A stretch of 34,120 bases of DNA from JANPCX01 sp031431125. GTDB lineage: Bacteria; Pseudomonadota; Gammaproteobacteria; Burkholderiales; Burkholderiaceae_C. The notes beneath the pieces are model-generated. The model made no database searches, had not been told where the DNA came from, and saw only the letters and a program-made list of their open reading frames with translations. Location: contig JANPCX010000055.1 of assembly GCA_031431125.1 (NCBI GenBank), forward strand, positions 1-34,120, written 5' to 3'. This document shows, piece after piece, positions 15,443 to 23,482 of the stretch (positions within the stretch are counted from its first letter, which is position 1; each line of letters starts with the position of its first letter). The position numbers and the translations under genes are program-made.

Positions 15443-17008
15443 TCAGTGGGTTTGCGGTAGGCGAAACAGCGCCACCACCTCGGCCAGTTGTTGTGCTTGA
15501 CCGCGAAGCCCTTCTGCCGCCGCGGCAGACTGCTCCACCAAGGCGGCGTTTTGTTGTGTCATTTGGTCAAGTTGCGAGACCGCCGTGTTGACTTGACCAA
15601 TGCCCGCGCTTTGTTCGCCGCTGGCGGTGGAAATTTCGCCAATCAAGGTGGTGACGTGTTTCACTTGGTCCACGATGTCGGTCATGGTTTGACCGGCTTG
15701 GTTCACCAAGGTGCTGCCGGAATTCACTTTGTCCACTGAATCGGCAATCAGGTTTTTGATTTCTTTGGCCGCTTGCGCGCTGCGCTGGGCCAAGCTGCGA
15801 ACCTCGGCGGCCACCACGGCAAAACCACGCCCTTGTTCACCCGCGCGGGCGGCTTCCACGGCAGCGTTCAAAGCCAAGATGTTGGTTTGGAAAGCAATGC
15901 CGTCGATCACGCCAATGATGTCGGAAATTTTCCGGCTCGACGCCTGAATGTCGTTCATGGTGGCCACCACTTGGGTCACCATTTCGCCGCCTTTGGTCGC
16001 CACCTCGCTGGCGCCACTGGCCAGCTGATTCGCCTGGCGGGCGTTGTCCACGCTGCTGGCCACGGTGCCGGTCAACTCTTCCATCGACGCGGCGGTTTCT
16101 TCCAGGTTGGAGGCTTGTTGCTCCGTGCGGCTGCTCAAGTCCAGGTTGCCCTGGGCAATTTGTGCGCTGGTGGTGGCCACGGTTTCCACGCCACTGCGCA
16201 CGGTGCCTACCACCTGCACCAAAGCCAATCGCATTTCTTCCATGGCGGCCATCACGCTGCCTGGGGTGGGGTTGTGGCCTGCGGGTTCAGACAAGTCGCC
16301 AGCGGCGACACGGTTGGCCGCGTTGGCCAGTGCGCTGGGCTCACTGCCCAACACACGTTTGATGGAGCGGCTGATGCGCCAGGCCACGCCCGCGCCCAGG
16401 GCACAGCACAGCAACAAGCCCCCTATCGCGGCCCAGCGGGTGTTTCGTGCCAGTGCCAATTCCCGGTCACTCGCCGCCAACAACTCGCTTGCGAGCTCTT
16501 TTTTGGCCGAGTCCAGCAGTTTGATGGGGTCACGGTCTATGCCTTTCACGGCGGCATCACCTTGGGTGTGGTCGTGGTCAGCCGCTTTGAAGGCTTCAAA
16601 ACCTGCTGCATAGGCCACGCCCATTTTTTCGTGTGCAGTGATGAATTCAGTCAAGACAGCGGTGCTTTTGGACTCACCCAGGCTGGTTTTCAACTCGAGT
16701 GCGGTTTCCTTGACCTCGGCTTGCGAGCGCTGGAACGCTTTCCAGTACTTCTCCAGTTGTTTGGGGTCTTTTCCTCGCAGCAAGGTGTTTTTCCACTCCT
16801 GCACTTGGGTTTTGAAGGCCACCTCAACGTTGGACATGGCCTCGGTTTGTTGTGCCCCCAGCGTCATCTGGGTATGAATTTGACGCGAGGTTTCGCTCAA
16901 ACGCCACAACCCCAAGCTGCTGCCCACCAGCATGAGCAGCAACACGGCACCAAACGCCAAAATGAGCTGGCGCGACAAGGGCATGGTCGGATTTTTGTGC
17001 TGAGACAT
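15443..17008 (-). CDS. Methyl-accepting chemotaxis protein
   Basis: A 521-residue transmembrane receptor. A membrane segment at about 14-35 and a second at 191-210 flank a roughly 155-residue periplasmic helical sensor domain. A HAMP region (211-270) and a long cytoplasmic signalling coiled coil follow. The conserved hairpin tip is EQGRGFAVVAAEVRSLAQRSA, and methylation-region heptads with paired Glu and Gln are visible on both sides. It signals through CheW and CheA. The C-terminus ends FRLPQTH, so there is no NWETF-type tether for CheR. The ATG at 17008 has AAAGGA upstream; the reading frame extends further upstream to 17131 without a better signal. The ligand is unknown and no other chemotaxis genes are nearby. 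Confidence 0.93.
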   Translation of the reverse strand: MSQHKNPTMPLSRQLILAFGAVLLLMLVGSSLGLWRLSETSRQIHTQMTLGAQQTEAMSNVEVAFKTQVQEWKNTLLRGKDPKQLEKYWKAFQRSQAEVKETALELKTSLGESKSTAVLTEFITAHEKMGVAYAAGFEAFKAADHDHTQGDAAVKGIDRDPIKLLDSAKKELASELLAASDRELALARNTRWAAIGGLLLCCALGAGVAWRISRSIKRVLGSEPSALANAANRVAAGDLSEPAGHNPTPGSVMAAMEEMRLALVQVVGTVRSGVETVATTSAQIAQGNLDLSSRTEQQASNLEETAASMEELTGTVASSVDNARQANQLASGASEVATKGGEMVTQVVATMNDIQASSRKISDIIGVIDGIAFQTNILALNAAVEAARAGEQGRGFAVVAAEVRSLAQRSAQAAKEIKNLIADSVDKVNSGSTLVNQAGQTMTDIVDQVKHVTTLIGEISTASGEQSAGIGQVNTAVSQLDQMTQQNAALVEQSAAAAEGLRGQAQQLAEVVALFRLPQTH

Positions 17009-17373
17009 GGTGTTTCCTTTGCTGCTGCGTTCATTGTTATGGGTGGTGGCGGTGGCACGCACCATGGCTTTGCAGGCTCTTTGTATTGCACCGCATCGAC
17101 TTCCTTGCCTATCGGTCAAACAACACCACAACTTAATGCCTTTTATTTTTTGTAGGCGAATAAATTCGCTTTAGGTAGTGTTTTGGTTCTACACGGCCCT
17201 GGTGGCAAGGCCGGGCACCCGCTGTTTATCCGCCGCCTGTGCCCGCTGCCTTGCGCACCGCAGATGCGCAGGCCATGCGATCTAAAATCTCCGGTTTCTG
17301 TCCATGCGGTTCGTTGCCCACCCTTTGTGAAGCGACCCATGCCCGTGCGTCAGACCCACTTGAAAGCCCCTCC
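17009..17373. other. Intergenic region between divergent chemotaxis and aroC genes
   Basis: No gene is seen in these 365 bp. A short palindrome, GCGAATAAATTCGC (17156-17169), lies in the AT-rich centre and could be an operator. A block CTAAAATCTCCGGTT at 17282-17296 is a likely -10 region for aroC. Confidence 0.5.
17282..17300 (+). promoter_or_regulatory. Candidate -10 region for aroC
   Basis: CTAAAATCTCCGGTTTCTG closely matches a block before purL (27055-27072) and partly matches the one before tRNA-Leu. It is 74 nt before the aroC ATG. No consensus -35 is seen at normal spacing. Confidence 0.4.
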
Positions 17374-18477
17374 ATGTCCGGCAGCACCTTTGGCGAGTCG
17401 TTTCGCGTCACGAATTTCGGCGAAAGCCACGGCCCGGCCATAGGCTGTGTGATTGATGGCTGCCCGCCGGGGATGGCTTTGTCCGAGGCTGACATTCAAC
17501 CCGAACTGGACCGCCGCCGCCCTGGCACCTCGCGCCATGTCACGCAGCGCAACGAGCCCGACGCGGTGGAAATTTTGTCGGGCGTGTACGAGGGGCTCAC
17601 CACCGGCACGCCAATTTGCCTGCTGATTAAAAACACGGATCAGCGTAGCAAAGACTACGGCAACATCCTCAATACCTTTCGCCCCGGCCACGCCGATTAC
17701 ACCTACTGGCGCAAATATGGCCTGCGCGATCCACGCGGCGGCGGGCGTTCATCGGCCCGTTTGACAGCGCCCATGGTGGCTGCTGGGGCCGTGGCGCGCA
17801 AATGGATGTTTCAGAAATTTGGCACCACTTTTTCGGGCCACATGACCCAGATCGGCGAGATTGAAATTCCCTTCGAGTCCCTGGACCATGTGCCGAACAA
17901 CCCGTTCTTTGCGGCCAACGTCACCGACATCCCGCGCCTAGAAACCTATATGGACGCCTTGCGCAAAGCGGGCGACAGCTGTGGCGCACGCATCGCAGTA
18001 GCGGCGCATGGCGTTCCGCTGGGCTTGGGTGAACCCTTGTTTGACAAACTCGACGCCGACATCGCCTATGCCTTGATGGGCATCAACGCGGTCAAGGGTG
18101 TGGAGATTGGAGCGGGTTTTGCCAGCGTCGCCCACAAAGGCAGCATGCATGGCGACGAAATGCGCCGCGAAGGGTTTGGTGGCAACAACGCGGGTGGTGT
18201 GCTGGGCGGCATCTCCACCGGCCAAGACATCACCGCCAGCATCGCCATCAAACCCACCAGCTCCATCCGCACGCCGCGCCAGTCGATCGACATGAAGGGT
18301 GATCCAGCCACGGTAGAAACCTTTGGCCGCCACGATCCCTGCGTGGGCATACGCGCCACGCCCATCGCCGAAGCCATGCTGGCGCTGGTGCTGATGGACC
18401 ACGCGCTGCGGCATCGGGCGCAGTGTGGGGATGTGGTGGTGGATGGGTATCAAGTGCCTGCGCGGACGGGCGCTTGA
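17374..18477 (+). CDS. aroC: Chorismate synthase
   Basis: A 367-residue enzyme, normal in length, that converts 5-enolpyruvylshikimate-3-phosphate to chorismate using reduced FMN in the last step of the shikimate pathway. Family signatures are FGESHGPAIGCVIDG near the N-terminus, RPGHADYTYWRKYG in the centre with the adjacent RGGGRSSARLT, and the C-terminal GRHDPCVGIRATPIAEAM. The ATG at 17374 gives the standard start (MSGSTFGE); upstream in-frame codons are non-conserved and overlap the likely promoter. The ribosome-binding site is weak. The gene faces aroQ, also of the shikimate pathway, across an inverted repeat. Confidence 0.97.
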   Translation: MSGSTFGESFRVTNFGESHGPAIGCVIDGCPPGMALSEADIQPELDRRRPGTSRHVTQRNEPDAVEILSGVYEGLTTGTPICLLIKNTDQRSKDYGNILNTFRPGHADYTYWRKYGLRDPRGGGRSSARLTAPMVAAGAVARKWMFQKFGTTFSGHMTQIGEIEIPFESLDHVPNNPFFAANVTDIPRLETYMDALRKAGDSCGARIAVAAHGVPLGLGEPLFDKLDADIAYALMGINAVKGVEIGAGFASVAHKGSMHGDEMRREGFGGNNAGGVLGGISTGQDITASIAIKPTSSIRTPRQSIDMKGDPATVETFGRHDPCVGIRATPIAEAMLALVLMDHALRHRAQCGDVVVDGYQVPARTGA

Positions 18478-18543
18478 TTCTTCGACGCGCCGATACCGCG
18501 TTCGTCTTTCCTTGGCGGTGTTTGTTGGTGGTTTGCTGACGCT

Positions 18544-19033
18544 GGATTGTTCTGCAATACACCGCGCCGGGAATTCGCCCCGGCGGGCGACCTACTTTCT
18601 TGCTGGTGCAAGAAAGTAGGCAAAGAAGCACCTGAACATCAGCCTATGTGGGGAGAGGTGGCTTGAAGCCGGAGTACAGACGTGGGGTCTGGATTTGGCC
18701 AGTGGCAACAGGCATTCACAGCGACGCTAAAGGCTTGTTCTTCCGTTACCCTCTCCCACCACCACCGTCATTCCCGCTTTCGCGGGAATGACGAACAGCG
18801 GAGTGCAGACTGAGCGTGAGGCACAGCAGCGAAGAAATGAACCGAAAACGTCGCCTGAACGCCAGTGGCCACTGGCCGAATCCAGGCTCCACGTCTGTGG
18901 GCCAACACCAAGCCACCCCTCCCCAAATAGGCTGGTGTTCAGGTGTTTTCTTGGTGACTTCTTTTGCACCAGCAAAAGAAGTTACTCGGCATGCCGGGCC
19001 GAATACCCGGCGCGGTGTATCGCAGAACGATTC
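18544..19033. repeat. 490-bp inverted repeat pair between aroC and aroQ
   Basis: Two diverged copies of a roughly 184-bp sequence lie head to head at 18544-18726 and 18849-19033, with 122 bp between. Shared blocks include TTCTGCRATACACCGCGCCG, CACCTGAACAYCAGCCTAT, CAGACGTGG and GGCCAGTGGC. Each copy holds a strong hairpin with a loop TGGT in the same orientation: CCTACTTTCTTGC and its complement (18591-18620), and ACTTCTTTTGC and its complement (18957-18982). The hairpins differ in sequence but both remain perfectly paired. The region carries no gene and separates two convergent genes, where it could act as a transcription barrier. Related hairpins are common between genes in Burkholderiales. 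Confidence 0.85.
18766..18793. repeat. dRS3-like perfect palindrome
   Basis: A 12-bp perfect stem, CGTCATTCCCGC (18766-18777) and GCGGGAATGACG (18782-18793), has the loop TTTC. It lies in the spacer of the 490-bp inverted repeat, and is the same unit as the pair at 12467-12565. Confidence 0.88.
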
Positions 19034-19105
19034 CGCATCAAACAAGCAACGCCAACTGAGTGCGAGAAGAGCCGCGTCGTGTGGGAGTGCACGGCCGACT
19101 CAACA

Positions 19106-19552
19106 CTAACTCTTGCCCACCAAACCCTCAATCGCCAGCGCATACCCCTGCACCCCAAACCCCACCACAATGCCCGCCGCCACGGGCGACAGCATGGAGT
19201 GGTGGCGGAAGGCTTCGCGGGCGTGCACATTGCTGATGTGCACTTCAACAACGGGCACGCCAGCGCCTTTGATGGCGTCGTGCAGGGCGACGGAGGTGTG
19301 GGTGTAGGCGCCCGCGTTGAACACCGCACCGAGCAGGGTGCCCGCCTTGTGCGCACGACCGGCTTCGTGGATGGCGTCGATCAACACCCCTTCATGGTTG
19401 GACTGGCGGCAGTCGCACACGTGGCCGAATTTCTGCGCTGTGGTCTGGCACAGCTGCTCCACATCGGCCAAGGTGGTGGCACCGTAAACATCGGGCTCAC
19501 GCTGACCAAGCAGGTTGAGGTTGGGGCCGTTGAGGATGAGGATGGTGGACAT
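19106..19552 (-). CDS. aroQ: 3-dehydroquinate dehydratase, type II
   Basis: A 148-residue type II dehydroquinase that removes water from 3-dehydroquinate to give 3-dehydroshikimate, the third step of the shikimate pathway. The N-terminus ILNGPNLNLLGQREPDVYG carries the flexible lid with catalytic Tyr23 and the lid Arg18. Catalytic His105 is in VEVHISNVHAREAFRHHS, and FNAGAYTHTS forms the substrate-binding segment. The start at 19552 gives the standard MSTILILNGPNLN; an extension to 19591 is not conserved. Length is typical. The gene is convergent with aroC. Confidence 0.97.
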   Translation of the reverse strand: MSTILILNGPNLNLLGQREPDVYGATTLADVEQLCQTTAQKFGHVCDCRQSNHEGVLIDAIHEAGRAHKAGTLLGAVFNAGAYTHTSVALHDAIKGAGVPVVEVHISNVHAREAFRHHSMLSPVAAGIVVGFGVQGYALAIEGLVGKS

Positions 19553-19725
19553 GGTGCGGGTAGGCAGTGCCGATGAAATGCCATTGTGCACTGGCGCAGG
19601 CCATCTGGATCGAGCTCAAAGGGCCCACTGAAACCAGGTTTGATGGCGTCGCGAAGGGTTGCGCGGCTATTCAGATTCGCGGTCACGCAATAATGCGGAC
19701 TCGTTCACCCGACTGAAATTTCTCT

Positions 19726-20670
19726 ATGGCCGCCAGCAGCTTATTTGCCCTTCTAGACGACATCGCCACCATCTTGGACGACGTGGCCGTGATGACCAAA
19801 GTCGCCGCCAAAAAAACGGCGGGCGTGTTGGGCGACGATCTGGCCTTGAATGCGCAGCAGGTGGCGGGTGTGAAAGCGGACCGCGAACTGCCTGTGGTTT
19901 GGGCGGTGGCCAAAGGTTCGCTCTTGAACAAGGTGATCTTGGTGCCGCTGGCCTTGCTGGTGAGCGCGGTGGCGCCTTGGGCGGTGACCCCGCTCTTGAT
20001 GGCGGGCGGTTTGTTTTTGTGTTTCGAGGGCTTTGAGAAAATCGCTCACGCCTTGTGGCACAACAAAGCGGAGGATGAAGTTCGCCACACCGAGTTGACG
20101 CGTGCGGTGGCGGACCCGGCGGTGGACATGGTCGCTTTCGAGAAGGAAAAGATCAAGGGCGCGGTACGCACTGATTTCATCCTGTCGGCGGAAATCATCA
20201 TCATCACGCTGGGCACCGTGGGGGACAAACCGTTTGCCAGTCAGGTGGCTGTCCTCGTGGGCATCGCTTTGTTGATGACGGTGGGTGTTTATGGCTTGGT
20301 CGCGGGCATCGTGAAGCTGGACGATGCGGGGCTGTTGCTCAGCCAGCGCAGCGGCAGCGGCGTTTGGGCGCGTTTGCAGCGTTCATTGGGCCAGACCCTG
20401 CTCGTCGGTGCACCTTGGCTGATGAAGGGGCTGTCAGTGGCCGGCACCGCTGCCATGTTTTTGGTGGGCGGCGGTATCTTGGTTCATGGCATCGGGCCGC
20501 TGCACCATGCCGTGGAAGCCTGGTCTGCGGCCATGGGGGCCTTCGGTTGGGTGTTGTCCACCGCAGTGGATGCCGTAGCCGGTATAGCCGCCGGCGCTGT
20601 TGTGGTGGGTTTGATCAGCGTTTGGCAGCGCTTGCGTGCTTCATCTGCCGCCGCTACAGCGAGGCACTAA
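19726..20670 (+). CDS. DUF808 family inner-membrane protein (YedI-like)
   Basis: A 314-residue protein starting MAASSLFALLDDIATILDDVA, the typical DUF808 opening, followed by KKTAGVLGDDLALNAQQVAG. Several membrane segments follow, at roughly 70-105, 150-190, 220-250 and 265-295. Between the first two is a charged loop (HALWHNKAEDEVRH). E. coli YedI belongs to this family, whose function is unknown. The stop codon overlaps that of the opposite-strand gene that follows, so the two genes meet tail to tail with no space for a terminator. A divergent 173-bp gap separates it from aroQ. Confidence 0.9.
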   Translation: MAASSLFALLDDIATILDDVAVMTKVAAKKTAGVLGDDLALNAQQVAGVKADRELPVVWAVAKGSLLNKVILVPLALLVSAVAPWAVTPLLMAGGLFLCFEGFEKIAHALWHNKAEDEVRHTELTRAVADPAVDMVAFEKEKIKGAVRTDFILSAEIIIITLGTVGDKPFASQVAVLVGIALLMTVGVYGLVAGIVKLDDAGLLLSQRSGSGVWARLQRSLGQTLLVGAPWLMKGLSVAGTAAMFLVGGGILVHGIGPLHHAVEAWSAAMGAFGWVLSTAVDAVAGIAAGAVVVGLISVWQRLRASSAAATARH

Positions 20671-21341
20671 GCAGGCCTGGCGTTGGTCAATGCCTGGGTG
20701 AGTGTTGGCGGAACCTGTCCGCGCCAGCTCCTGTCCATTTCTTCAAAAACCGAGTGGCTCACTTCGCATACATCGGCCCGCTGTGAGTGGTCCATTTCTG
20801 TCGCTTGAGCATGGCCACCCATGTGAAGAGCCAGGATCTTTTTGTTTTTCACCAGCAAAGACAAACGCGAGCGCGTCTCGCCCAATCCCAGCGCCGACCA
20901 ATTCACCACCAAACTTTCCAACTGCGTCAAGGCTTTGGATAACACATCCAGCGGCAACTCATCCACCGCCTTCAAGCCGTCATGGCGCAAGGTGCGTTCG
21001 ACATAAGCCAAATGACGAAGCAGTTTTTTGGTTTGCGGATGCTGGCGCAAGAGCCCGCGCAATTCCTTCTGCATCAACGCCAGTCTGTCCTTGGACAAAG
21101 TCCGAAGCTGCACCATGCCGGGGAACTGTGGCGCTTCGTTGGCAGGGGTCACTTTCTTGATCACCACCCGCATTTGCAAGCCATGGCCGCGTACTTGGAT
21201 ACGTCGACCGAGTCGCTGTTCCACCCAACGCACCAGGCGTTGACCCAGGCTCATTGGGCGGCTGCGTCGCTTGCGATTCACACCGGCTCGGCTTGAGGAG
21301 CTGGAACGGGTTTTGACTGACGCTGAAGTGATGATGGACAT
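20667..21341 (-). CDS. Basic protein of unknown function
   Basis: Not recognised. The 224-residue product has a Ser- and Arg-rich N-terminal 30 residues (TRSSSSSRAGVNRKRRSRP), a basic stretch to about residue 60, and a mainly helical remainder with alternating Leu and charged residues (for example LALMQKELRGLLRQHPQTKK). No membrane segment or known catalytic motif is visible. The start at 21341 was preferred to an upstream in-frame ATG at 21407 because the extra residues are cysteine-rich and unlike a conserved N-terminus; this is uncertain. The basic N-terminus hints at nucleic-acid or membrane-surface contact, but this is only an inference. The stop overlaps that of the DUF808 gene by 3 bp. 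Confidence 0.65.
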   Translation of the reverse strand: MSIITSASVKTRSSSSSRAGVNRKRRSRPMSLGQRLVRWVEQRLGRRIQVRGHGLQMRVVIKKVTPANEAPQFPGMVQLRTLSKDRLALMQKELRGLLRQHPQTKKLLRHLAYVERTLRHDGLKAVDELPLDVLSKALTQLESLVVNWSALGLGETRSRLSLLVKNKKILALHMGGHAQATEMDHSQRADVCEVSHSVFEEMDRSWRGQVPPTLTQALTNARPA

Positions 21342-21451
21342 GGGTGTTTGCAAACAATGGTGAAAGACCACAGGCATCGAACAAGCGATGCAACTCCGTG
21401 AAACCATGCTACGCGGAACATGCCTGTTACGCAGCAGCCCTGTTGTCCCAA

Positions 21452-21471
21452 AACCCCCTTATTTGGGGGTT
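21452..21471 (-). terminator. Terminator of the hydrolase gene
   Basis: On the minus strand AACCCCC and GGGGGTT form a 7-bp stem around AAATAA, followed by TT. The hairpin overlaps the hydrolase stop codon. It probably ends the leftward map-glnD-mnmH-hydrolase run. The T tract is short. Confidence 0.6.
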
Positions 21472-22324
21472 AGCCCGGGTGCGATTTTGTAACGAGTTGA
21501 TTGTTCGTGGTGCGCAGCTGCTCCAGCGAATCGTGCAAGGCCTGGGTGTAGGCGTCGAACTGGTGAACGTCGTTGTGCGCTGCTTGCTCAATGCGTAACA
21601 ACCGGGCATGCGGTGCGCGGGCTTGTATGCGTTCGCTGTGCTGCGGTGAAATCAGCGCGTCCTTCTCGCCGTGTATCAACAAGGCGGGCTGGCGTAACTG
21701 GGCCATGTAGTCGCATGTGGTCAGTGGATAACGCAACAAGCGGCTGGGTACGAAGGGAAAGTGCTCCTTCGCCATGTCTGTCATCGAACAGTAGGGTGAC
21801 ACCAAGACCGTGAGTTCGGGCTGGTGTTGGACAGCCCAGCGCGCCGCCAACGCCGTTCCGAGGGAGCGCCCCAGGGCCACGCGGACGACGCCTTTTTGGT
21901 AGCGGTCTGCAACAAAGGCCCACACCGCGTCCACATCGGCATGCAATTGCGCTTCGCTCTCGATCTGGCCGGTGCTCTTTCCAAACCCACGGTAGTCGAG
22001 CATGACCAAGTCGTAGTTCAGCTCGCGGTAAAGAGCCGTGTTGACAAACCATGTGTCCAGGTTGCCCGCGTTTCCGTGCAGGAAAAAAACGACCCCTTTG
22101 GGTTGGGCCAAACGCAAGTGCAACACCGAGAGCGTCGCGCCAGGCACGGGTACCGACAGTTCGTGCACATCGGCATCGACGCGAAATGGATGGTCGCTTG
22201 CCAGCGGAACAGGAGCGAACAACAATTTCTCTTGTCTGAGGTAAACCCAGCACATGACGGCTGCGTAAAGCAACACAGCGATCAACGCCCCCAGGGCGAG
22301 CAAGCGTGGCAAGGTGAAGGTCAT
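21470..22324 (-). CDS. Membrane-anchored alpha/beta hydrolase (BEM46-like)
   Basis: A 284-residue protein with one N-terminal hydrophobic anchor (residues 8-28), then YLRQEKLLFAPVP, a motif usual in the BEM46/YfhR-type hydrolases. The catalytic set is the oxyanion segment FFLHGNAGN (81-88), Ser154 in GRSLG, Asp in LLIHGEKDALI and His in QAAHNDVH. The YRGFGKSTG segment is also typical. It is probably anchored in the inner membrane with the enzyme domain outside or at the surface; the substrate is unknown. It lies 60 bp downstream of mnmH on the same strand. Confidence 0.85.
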   Translation of the reverse strand: MTFTLPRLLALGALIAVLLYAAVMCWVYLRQEKLLFAPVPLASDHPFRVDADVHELSVPVPGATLSVLHLRLAQPKGVVFFLHGNAGNLDTWFVNTALYRELNYDLVMLDYRGFGKSTGQIESEAQLHADVDAVWAFVADRYQKGVVRVALGRSLGTALAARWAVQHQPELTVLVSPYCSMTDMAKEHFPFVPSRLLRYPLTTCDYMAQLRQPALLIHGEKDALISPQHSERIQARAPHARLLRIEQAAHNDVHQFDAYTQALHDSLEQLRTTNNQLVTKSHPG

Positions 22325-22384
22325 GGCGGTGGCTCTTGGTGGCGCTGGGTCAGAAAGGGCGGTGTGGGTGTCGGCACGGGTTGT

Positions 22385-23446
22385 TCATACTGCGTCGCTC
22401 AAGATGTGCGCCACGGCTTGTTGCAAAGACGCCTGCGTCCCATCCCAGCTCACCCGCAGCTTGGGCGTATTGACCTGCCCGAAGTTGCGCTGCATGGATT
22501 TGACGTAGACCGGGTCGTAGTGTGTTTCCAGCAGCTCACGCACCACGCCACTCATGTGGCCCGCCAGGGCGCGTTGCTGCCAGTCGTTCACCACTTGGTG
22601 GCCGCGTGCGTCGCGCAGCGCGTCCAGGCGTTTGCAAAAAAGTTCGGGGTCGTTGACGAAATGAGCGTAGTCGCGCATCAAGAAGTTGACGCGCTCATCC
22701 AAGGTCATGTCGACGGCAATGCAGGCGGCTTCCCGCATGGTTTGAATCAGGCGTTCCGGCACACGCAGCTGGCCCACCGTGCGGCTTTCGCTTTCGACGA
22801 AGACCGGGCGCTTGGTGTCGAACCGCCGCAGCGTGTCCCACAACAGGGTTTCAAATCGTTTTTGGGTGGGCTGCTGCGTGCCGGGCAGCAGGCCGAGCAC
22901 CGAGCCTCTGTGCTCGGCAAGCTCCTCCAGGTCCAGCACTTGCGCCCCGGCTGCGTTCAAGGCCTGGAGCAAGCGGCTTTTGCCCGAGCCCGTGGTGCCG
23001 CAAAGAACCTGAAAGCGCAGTTGGCTTCCTGCCGTCTCCAGCGCTTGAACCACTTCGCTGCGAAAAGCGCGGTAGCCACCCTCCAGCACGCTCACACGAA
23101 AACCAATTTGTCCCAACACCAAGGCCAAAGAGCCGCTGCGTTTTCCCCCGCGCCAGCAGTAAATCAGGGGCGACCAGTCTTTGGGTTTGTCCATGACCTC
23201 GCGTTCAATGTGGCGGGCAATGTTGCGCGCCACCAAAGCAGCACCGCGTTTTTGTGCCACAAAGGGCGAGATTTGTTTGTACTCGGTGCCCACGAGGACG
23301 CGCTCTTCATTGGTCAGGCTTGGCCAATTCACAGCGTGAGGCAAATGATCCAGGGCGAACTCACCTTCGGATCGTGCGTCGACGATGGCATCGAAGCGCT
23401 CGATCTGTGCCAGGGCTTCAATGGCGGGCAGGGTGATGAGGGGCAT
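22385..23446 (-). CDS. mnmH: tRNA 2-selenouridine synthase
   Basis: A 353-residue enzyme (also called SelU or YbbB) that replaces the sulfur of 2-thiouridine at tRNA wobble position 34 with selenium through a geranylated intermediate. The N-terminal rhodanese domain has its active Cys97 in IYCWRGGKRSGS, at the same position as in E. coli, with VDARSEGEF and DHLPHAVNWP near the start. The C-terminal P-loop domain has Walker A GTTGSGKS at 150-157. Presence of this gene implies a selenophosphate synthetase elsewhere in the genome, which is an inference. It lies 36 bp after glnD and is likely cotranscribed with it. Confidence 0.95.
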   Translation of the reverse strand: MPLITLPAIEALAQIERFDAIVDARSEGEFALDHLPHAVNWPSLTNEERVLVGTEYKQISPFVAQKRGAALVARNIARHIEREVMDKPKDWSPLIYCWRGGKRSGSLALVLGQIGFRVSVLEGGYRAFRSEVVQALETAGSQLRFQVLCGTTGSGKSRLLQALNAAGAQVLDLEELAEHRGSVLGLLPGTQQPTQKRFETLLWDTLRRFDTKRPVFVESESRTVGQLRVPERLIQTMREAACIAVDMTLDERVNFLMRDYAHFVNDPELFCKRLDALRDARGHQVVNDWQQRALAGHMSGVVRELLETHYDPVYVKSMQRNFGQVNTPKLRVSWDGTQASLQQAVAHILSDAV

Positions 23447-23482
23447 GGTGCTGTCGTGGCAGTGCGGTTTGCAACCGGGGTG

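Noticed and set aside
15773..17155. 460-codon plus-strand frame opposite the chemotaxis receptor
   Set aside because: Gly- and His-rich shadow of the coiled-coil gene on the minus strand.
12467..18793. Palindromic repeats as a CRISPR array
   Set aside because: Only three copies, far apart, in mixed orientation, with no regular spacers and no cas genes.
18788..19576. 262-codon plus-strand frame across the repeat and aroQ
   Set aside because: It runs through the inverted repeat and then antisense to aroQ; no protein features.
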